A stretch of DNA of 64,000 bases from Castellaniella sp. MT123. GTDB taxonomy: Bacteria > Pseudomonadota > Gammaproteobacteria > Burkholderiales > Burkholderiaceae_B. Made by a program: the position numbers and the translations under genes. Below the pieces are notes generated by a model. It was not told the DNA's origin and made no database searches. It worked only from the letters and a program-made list of their open reading frames with translations. Location of the stretch: assembly GCF_039614765.1 (NCBI RefSeq), contig NZ_CP154879.1, forward strand, positions 3,100,001 through 3,164,000, read 5' to 3'. Numbering within the stretch: the stretch's first letter is position 1; every line of letters starts with the position of its first letter. This document shows, piece after piece, positions 59,191 through 64,000 of this stretch.

Positions 59191-60726
59191 TCAGGGACTC
59201 GGCTGGGTGCCGTGCAACGCCTGCTTCAGGCGCGCATCCTGATGATATATATCGGGAAAAAAGTACACTTTACCATCGCTCCTCACGACGACGGTGCTGT
59301 AGGCGATCAGGACCGGGACAGGGTGATCCAGACGCAAGGTGCGCGACTGCCCGCTCTCCATGGCATCGACAATCCGTTGCTGGGTCCATTCCGGGTGGTT
59401 GTGCAGTACGAACTGCGCCAGCGCGACGGGTGTTTCAATGCGAATGCAGCCATGGCTGAAATCGCGACGTGCGCGTGAAAACAATTCTGGCGCGGACGTG
59501 TAGTGCAGGTAAATGTTCTGATCGTTCGGAAAGATGAACTTGATGTCGCCCATCGCATTGCGCGGCCCCGGTCTTTGGCGGATACGCCATTCGCCCCGCT
59601 GTACGGCATCGATCGCTTCGGGCGACAGGGCATTGACGACTTTTCCGTCGCCGGAGACGAACTCGAATCCCTGCTGCGCAAAATAGCCGGGATCGCGGCG
59701 CAGACGTGGAAGCGTTTCGCCAAGTGCAATCGAGCGCGGCACATTCCAGTACGGGCTGAACTCGATAAAGCGCATTTCCTCCAGGAAAATCGGCGTGCGT
59801 GTATCCAGCGCCTTGCCCACCACCACACGCATTTCCAGATCCAGCCTGATCTTGTTTTCCTGCAGCTCATAGGCCCGCAATATAAATTCGGGGATATTCA
59901 CCACGATCATGCGGGGCGCATACAGCAAGGGGGTCCAGCGCAGACGTTCCAGGGTCAGCGCCATCTGCTCGACGCGCTGCGCCGGAGTCACATTCAGTTG
60001 TGCCAATGTCGCCGGGCCCAGCACACCGTCCGCCTCCAGACCATGCCGTTCCTGAAACTTGCGGACCCCTTCCACCAGGCCACCCTCGTAGGATTCGGTC
60101 GCCACCGCGGGCGCCGGAAGATCACCCAGGATTGCCAGGCGTTCGGCGATGACGGCAAGTCCTGCATAGGCCTGGCCGGGCCGTACAGAACGGGCCGGCA
60201 GTGGCGGCAGCGGCCTTTTCCAGGCCGCGGGATCACCTAAAGCTCGATAGGCATTCATGATCAGCCGGAGCGACTCGTACATCGGAACCCGAGGCGGAGC
60301 CTCGTTCAGGGCCTGCGCCAGACGACCCGATTGACGGGCCTGGAGCACATAGGCATGGGCGTCGAATCGATTCAGCGGCGGAGCCTTGAACCGATGCTTC
60401 AAAACCTCGGGGCTGAGACGGCCCTGGACCAGGTCGGCCAGGTAATGTTCGAGCGCGGAAGTCAGGTCGGTGTCCAGCTTTGCCAGCACCCCCGGGACGG
60501 GCGCCGTCTGCGATGCGCGCTCGAAGGCCTGTGCAAGTTCGGATGCGCGATAGTCCCGTGGCCGCAAGCCCTGGGACTGCGCATCAGCCAATACCGCCAG
60601 GGCGACCCGGGCGTCGTTGTTCGGCTGAGCGCCATCAAACCATGAAGGCATTGGCGCCGAGGACACAGCGGCTGAAAAAAATATCAGGGTACCAGCCAGC
60701 ACAATCGAGAATACAGATTTCGTCAT
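59191..60726 (-). CDS. Murein L,D-transpeptidase (YcbB/LdtD-like)
   Basis: A 511-residue periplasmic enzyme. Start ATG 60726 (MTKSVFSIVLAGTLIFFSAAVSSA, signal peptide). A scaffold domain comes first, then a peptidoglycan-binding repeat (GGLVEGVRKFQERHGLEADG, VLGPATL) around 215-255 and a YkuD catalytic domain with IYLHYT and SHGCIR (catalytic C427). LdtD forms 3-3 crosslinks under envelope stress. The gene is first of the two-gene unit with the MepK-like protein. Confidence 0.92.
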   Translation of the reverse strand: MTKSVFSIVLAGTLIFFSAAVSSAPMPSWFDGAQPNNDARVALAVLADAQSQGLRPRDYRASELAQAFERASQTAPVPGVLAKLDTDLTSALEHYLADLVQGRLSPEVLKHRFKAPPLNRFDAHAYVLQARQSGRLAQALNEAPPRVPMYESLRLIMNAYRALGDPAAWKRPLPPLPARSVRPGQAYAGLAVIAERLAILGDLPAPAVATESYEGGLVEGVRKFQERHGLEADGVLGPATLAQLNVTPAQRVEQMALTLERLRWTPLLYAPRMIVVNIPEFILRAYELQENKIRLDLEMRVVVGKALDTRTPIFLEEMRFIEFSPYWNVPRSIALGETLPRLRRDPGYFAQQGFEFVSGDGKVVNALSPEAIDAVQRGEWRIRQRPGPRNAMGDIKFIFPNDQNIYLHYTSAPELFSRARRDFSHGCIRIETPVALAQFVLHNHPEWTQQRIVDAMESGQSRTLRLDHPVPVLIAYSTVVVRSDGKVYFFPDIYHQDARLKQALHGTQPSP

Positions 60727-61093
60727 CTGGGCAGCCCTGGGGGATATATTGAAATACATGAATAGCGACTGATCACGTGAGCCGACGGTATTCGCATCCA
60801 TAAAAATCGACCGTTGATTCCTTTTTTTCAGCTGCAGAGATCATTCGCCCGGTTGATGGCAGCGAACAGGATAGCAAGAAAGCCGATGTCCAAGAGCACA
60901 TCGGGTCTGAGATATAGACGATTTCGGGTATGTGTCTAAAGATTGGGTATCCCTTGCGCGCGGCGTAGCCGGCATGGTCGGGTTCCCCTGAATCCGTTGC
61001 AGCGCCGCCAGCGCATGCACGCATATGCGGCTGTGATCCGCGCTTGACTCATGGCGAGCCGTATCCATCACGGCGGATACGATTGGTCGCGTT
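60727..61093. other. Non-coding region between transpeptidase and lipoprotein genes
   Basis: About 370 bases before the lipoprotein promoter. I see no credible ORF or RNA gene. It holds a short T-run near 60820 and an inverted repeat CGTATCC (61060-61066) / GGATACG (61075-61081), eight-base loop, ending 12 bases before the -35 of the next promoter. Confidence 0.5.
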
Positions 61094-61122
61094 TTAACAC
61101 GACATTTACTTGTTGGTACAAT
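61094..61122 (+). promoter_or_regulatory. Sigma70-type promoter of the lipoprotein gene
   Basis: TTAACA (61094-61099), 17-base spacer, TACAAT (61117-61122); five of six bases match at each hexamer. Leader to ATG 61209 is about 80 bases. Confidence 0.65.
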
Positions 61123-61208
61123 GCGCGGTCTCTACCATCGCGCACGCCGTGCGGCCAGCCCTGACAGCAGGGTACGCATGGCGTTTTCATGTCTCACAAG
61201 GGGGTTTC

Positions 61209-61598
61209 ATGAATCGTTTTTATCGTGTTCTGGCTATCGTCGTCTGCGCATTGGGCCTGGTTGCCTGTCAGCAGACCGTGCCTCTGCAACAGACACAGAT
61301 CACCACCATTCACGCAAGCAGTCTCACCGTGGTCAAAGACGCCATCATTCAGGGTGGACTTGATCGGCAGTGGATCATGAAGCAGGTGTCGCCGGGGATC
61401 ATCGATGGAAAGCTGCTCACGCGGGATCATGAAGTGCAGGTACGCATCACCTACAGCACAAGCAGCTACGAGATCAATTATGTCAGCAGTCGTAACATGA
61501 AGGCTGCCAATGGCAAGATTCATCGCAAGTACGGTCAGTGGGTACGCAATCTGGATATCGACATCCAGCGCCGCCTCGCCTTGAGCAACTCCAACTGA
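61209..61598 (+). CDS. Small lipoprotein of unknown function
   Basis: A 129-residue protein. Start ATG 61209 with AAGGGGG upstream. N-terminus MNRFYRVLAIVVCALGLVAC is a lipoprotein signal with lipobox LVAC (Cys20). The mature part is rich in beta-strand-like alternation (VKDAIIQGGLDRQWIMKQVS, VQVRITYSTSSYEINYVSS) and ends with a helix (RKYGQWVRNLDIDIQRRL). I do not recognise a named family. It is 58 bases ahead of the methyltransferase and may be transcribed with the polyketide-like genes, or only sit beside them. Confidence 0.8.
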   Translation: MNRFYRVLAIVVCALGLVACQQTVPLQQTQITTIHASSLTVVKDAIIQGGLDRQWIMKQVSPGIIDGKLLTRDHEVQVRITYSTSSYEINYVSSRNMKAANGKIHRKYGQWVRNLDIDIQRRLALSNSN

Positions 61599-61656
61599 TA
61601 TTTCGGATCGTGGTTGGGCAGCAGGCTTGGCGGCCGCAGGCCCACGCGACAAGTGC

Positions 61657-62745
61657 ATGAATGATTCTTCGCATTACGGGTACGACGCCGACTCTTTAAC
61701 GGCGCTCGAGGCGATCACCGAGGCCCAGAAAATTGCCTTTGCCCCGATGGTATTTCAGGCGGCCAGCAGCTTGTGCGAGCTGGGCATACTGGATTTTCTA
61801 TCGAGCCGTCGCAGCCAGGGGGCTACCCAGGATGAAATCTGCGAGCAGTGCTCACTGGATCGCTACGCTGTCGGGGTGCTGCTGGATCTGGCACTCAGTG
61901 CCCGCATCCTGTATCGCCGGGACGACCAGTACTGTCTAGGCAAGATTGGCCACTTCCTGGTGCATGACCCCATGACCCGGGTCAACCTGCGCTTCACGCG
62001 GGATGTCTGTTATCAGGGGCTGGCCGAACTCACGACCTCTTTGCGCGAAGGGCGGCCAGCTGGTCTGTCCGGGTTTGGTGAAGGCACCACGATCTATCCC
62101 CTGCTCAGTCGTCTACCGCAGAAGGCCAGGGAAAGCTGGTTTGGCTTTGACCATTTCTATTCGGATGGCGCCTTCAAGGCTGCCTTGCCCAAGGTCTTCG
62201 CCCTGAAGCCCCGCCATGTCTATGATGTGGGTGGCAATACCGGCAAGTGGGCCCTGTGTTGTTGCGAGTACGATACGGATGTCCAGGTAACGATTCTGGA
62301 CTTGCCTGAACAGATTGCTTTGGCAGGCGATAATGTTGCAGCCCATGGCATGGCCGAGCGCATCCATTTGCACGCGGTCGATCTGCTGCGCGAGGTTGAT
62401 TTGCCAGGCGAAGCCGACGTCTGGTGGATGAGTCAGTTTCTGGACTGCTTCTCTGAAGCGCAGATTGTGTCCATCTTGCACAAGACCGCGGCTGCCATGC
62501 AACCGCAAGCGCGCCTGTGCATCATGGAGCTGTTCTGGGACCGCCAGCCCTACGAGGCTGGTGCATTCAGCCTGAATGCCTCGTCCCTTTATTTCACCTG
62601 CCTGGCCAATGGCACCAGCCGCTTTTATGGGGCCGAGCAGTTTATGAACCTCATCCGGCAGGCCGGACTCGAGCTCGAGTCGCAATTCAATGGTCTAGGG
62701 GTGGGGCACACATTGCTGGTGTGCCGCAAGGCAACCTCTCAGTAA
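61657..62745 (+). CDS. SAM-dependent O-methyltransferase-like protein (aryl-polyene-type cluster)
   Basis: A 362-residue methyltransferase of the small-molecule O-methyltransferase class: N-terminal winged dimerisation domain (residues 20-105; GATQDEICEQCSLDRYAVGV) and a Rossmann domain with SAM motif VYDVGGNTGKWALCC near residue 187, the acidic VTILDLPEQ and WMSQFLDCFSEAQ. Methyltransferases of this type open aryl-polyene gene clusters of gamma- and beta-proteobacteria. ATG 61657 is used. The gene is 10 bases ahead of the next. Confidence 0.85.
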   Translation: MNDSSHYGYDADSLTALEAITEAQKIAFAPMVFQAASSLCELGILDFLSSRRSQGATQDEICEQCSLDRYAVGVLLDLALSARILYRRDDQYCLGKIGHFLVHDPMTRVNLRFTRDVCYQGLAELTTSLREGRPAGLSGFGEGTTIYPLLSRLPQKARESWFGFDHFYSDGAFKAALPKVFALKPRHVYDVGGNTGKWALCCCEYDTDVQVTILDLPEQIALAGDNVAAHGMAERIHLHAVDLLREVDLPGEADVWWMSQFLDCFSEAQIVSILHKTAAAMQPQARLCIMELFWDRQPYEAGAFSLNASSLYFTCLANGTSRFYGAEQFMNLIRQAGLELESQFNGLGVGHTLLVCRKATSQ

Positions 62746-62755
62746 GGAAATCGAG

Positions 62756-63490
62756 ATGGGTGGTATTCACTTTCGTCTGTCGGGCTGGCACGCACGCGTG
62801 CCGTTGGCCGACTGCGCCGGGTGGCTGCCACAGTCGCAGGCGCTGTCTGACGATCTCGTGGATGCGGCGGCCCCCATGCGGCATCTGTCCATGATGGCAG
62901 CGAGGCGCCTGGGGGCGGGCGATCGGCTGGTGGTCGATGGCGTACTGAGCCTTCTGGCTAGCCAGAAGGCGGACGCGCTGGTCCTGTGCAGTCAGCATGG
63001 CGAGCTTGAACGCAATGACCGCATCCTGCAGGCGCTCGCTGCCATGAACCCGGTATCACCCACCGATTTCACCATGTCAGTTCATAACGCGGCGGCAGGC
63101 ACCTGCACGATCGTCGCTGGCCAGCCGCTGGTCAGCGCTTCCTTGTCAGCCGGGGTCGACACCTTTCAGCAGGCGCTCTTCGAGGTGATGGGGTTCTTTC
63201 AGGCGGGCCACCAGCGGGTTTTGCTGGCCGACTTCGAGGGACGCATTCCCGATTTCTATCAGAAGCAGGTAGGGGTGAAGCTTGCCGTGGCGCCATACGC
63301 GGTGTGCCTGTTGCTGGCACCTGGCTCGGACTGGTCCTGTCAGCCTCAGCCGTCCGACGTGGCTGACCGTGTGGCAGTGGCTGGTGCTTTGCCTCAGAGT
63401 CTGCAATGGTTGCAGGCGCTGGTGCGGGAACGGCGCGATCATGATGTGCAGGGGCAGTCGCATTGCTGGCACTGGAGCCGTACGCAGTGA
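62756..63490 (+). CDS. Beta-ketoacyl-synthase-like protein (chain-length-factor type)
   Basis: A 244-residue protein resembling the short ketoacyl-synthase-like family (PF13723) found in aryl-polyene clusters. Family segments: LVLCSQHGELERNDRILQAL and PVSPTDFTMSVHNAAAGTCTI. Full ketosynthases have about 400 residues and a catalytic Cys-His-His set; this one has only the N-terminal-like half, and Ala/Gly occupy the nucleophile area (NAAAGTC), so it is probably a structural partner. Overlaps the acyltransferase start by GTGA. Confidence 0.82.
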   Translation: MGGIHFRLSGWHARVPLADCAGWLPQSQALSDDLVDAAAPMRHLSMMAARRLGAGDRLVVDGVLSLLASQKADALVLCSQHGELERNDRILQALAAMNPVSPTDFTMSVHNAAAGTCTIVAGQPLVSASLSAGVDTFQQALFEVMGFFQAGHQRVLLADFEGRIPDFYQKQVGVKLAVAPYAVCLLLAPGSDWSCQPQPSDVADRVAVAGALPQSLQWLQALVRERRDHDVQGQSHCWHWSRTQ

Positions 63491-64000
63491 CTATTTCGCA
63501 GGCTCTCGGCTGGTGCTGGCGCCTGGTCATGACCGGGTTCTGCTTTCTGATGTTTGGTCTGGGCGGCTTATTACTGACGCTGCTGCTGTCCGCCTTGCTG
63601 CTGCATCGTGGCACGCGTCGCCGTCAATGGGCCCGGCACCTGGTTTCCATGAGTTTTCGTTTTTTTCTCTGGGCCTCCGCGCGGCTGGGGGTACTTGAGT
63701 TTCGCCTGCGGGGGGCCGAGAAGCTGCGAGCAGACCGGGGCTGTCTGGTGGTGGCCAACCACCCCACCCTCATCGATTACGTCATGCTGGCCGCAATCGT
63801 GCCAACGCTTGATTGCGTGGTCAAGGCGGATGTGCTGTCCAATCCGTTTTTTAGCGGCGTCATTCGGGCCGCGGGCTATCTGGTCAACAACCGGGCCGAC
63901 ACCTTTCTGGAGGATTGCCGTGCGCGTCTGTTGCAAGGGGCCTGTATCCTGATTTTTCCGGAAGGCACGCGTACCCGACCAGGGGAGGGCCTCCGCTTGC
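63487..64000 (+). CDS. Lysophospholipid/1-acyl-glycerol-3-phosphate-type acyltransferase (partial)
   Basis: The first 171 codons of an inner-membrane PlsC-like acyltransferase, open to the right edge. GTG 63487 overlaps the previous stop. A TM helix near the start (GFCFLMFGLGGLLLTLLLSALLL, residues about 17-39) precedes the acyltransferase motifs: VVANHPTLIDYV (HX4D), an NNRAD region and IFPEGTRTRPGEG. In aryl-polyene clusters such enzymes help anchor the pigment to the membrane lipid. The C-terminus is outside the window. Confidence 0.85.
   Translation, partial: MTISQALGWCWRLVMTGFCFLMFGLGGLLLTLLLSALLLHRGTRRRQWARHLVSMSFRFFLWASARLGVLEFRLRGAEKLRADRGCLVVANHPTLIDYVMLAAIVPTLDCVVKADVLSNPFFSGVIRAAGYLVNNRADTFLEDCRARLLQGACILIFPEGTRTRPGEGLRL

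Overview
The window is a gene-dense, high-GC stretch that reads as the chromosome of a beta-proteobacterium, most likely Burkholderiales/Alcaligenaceae (Bordetella, Achromobacter or Castellaniella-like). The reasons are gene content and order: an MdtABC-type RND pump with its own outer-membrane factor, a Nudix/thiamine-phosphate-synthase fusion beside a DUF815 ATPase, octaprenyl-diphosphate synthase followed directly by tRNA-Pro, and many GTG/TTG starts. The genus is inference.

Layout. 1-7819: tripartite multidrug RND efflux operon, entered at the very end of the adaptor gene. 7795-10836: Nudix/ThiE fusion and DUF815 ATPase (minus), ispB and tRNA-Pro(CGG) (plus). 10837-11688: terminator, then a small HigB/HigA-type toxin-antitoxin pair. 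11692-12876: secreted PQQ-type sugar dehydrogenase. 13058-20120: 2-aminoethylphosphonate uptake and breakdown operon (binding protein, ATPase, fused permease, PhnW, PhnX), followed by a tartrate/D-malate dehydrogenase-like gene. 20098-23769: free-methionine sulfoxide reductase, CopC-CopD fusion, ADP-ribose-type Nudix hydrolase, beta-carbonic anhydrase.

23990-43132 is the most coherent region: an oxidative uronate/aldarate catabolic cluster. Uronate dehydrogenase makes the aldarolactone, an SMP-30 lactonase opens it, glucarate and galactarate/talarate dehydratases make 5-keto-4-deoxyglucarate, KdgD makes 2-oxoglutarate semialdehyde, and an aldehyde dehydrogenase delivers 2-oxoglutarate. An aldose-epimerase-like protein, an EamA transporter, a spermidine/iron-type ABC importer, a NitT/TauT-type ABC importer and a FadR-type GntR regulator lie among them. 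I find eight copies of a 13-bp element, consensus GTYRTATGATRAC, one before each transcription unit, including the GntR gene itself. A decayed amino-acid-type ABC transporter (permease head joined to binding-protein tail) sits between one of these operators and the lactonase gene.

43163-55458 is mostly housekeeping: PEP carboxylase, two different dihydroxy-acid dehydratases flanking a Crp/Fnr regulator, NAD synthetase, a luciferase-like flavin oxidoreductase, a hotdog thioesterase, an EamA exporter and L-serine deaminase. 55672-56793: a GlxA/AraC regulator with phased CGACATAA repeats in its promoter, then tRNA-Leu(CAA). 56836-58547: an AbiE-type toxin-antitoxin pair directly behind the tRNA, probably acquired. 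58571-60726: peptidoglycan enzymes (L,D-transpeptidase and MepK-like endopeptidase). 61209 onward: a small lipoprotein, then a methyltransferase, a ketosynthase-like protein and an acyltransferase that look like the beginning of an aryl-polyene-type pigment cluster running off the right edge.
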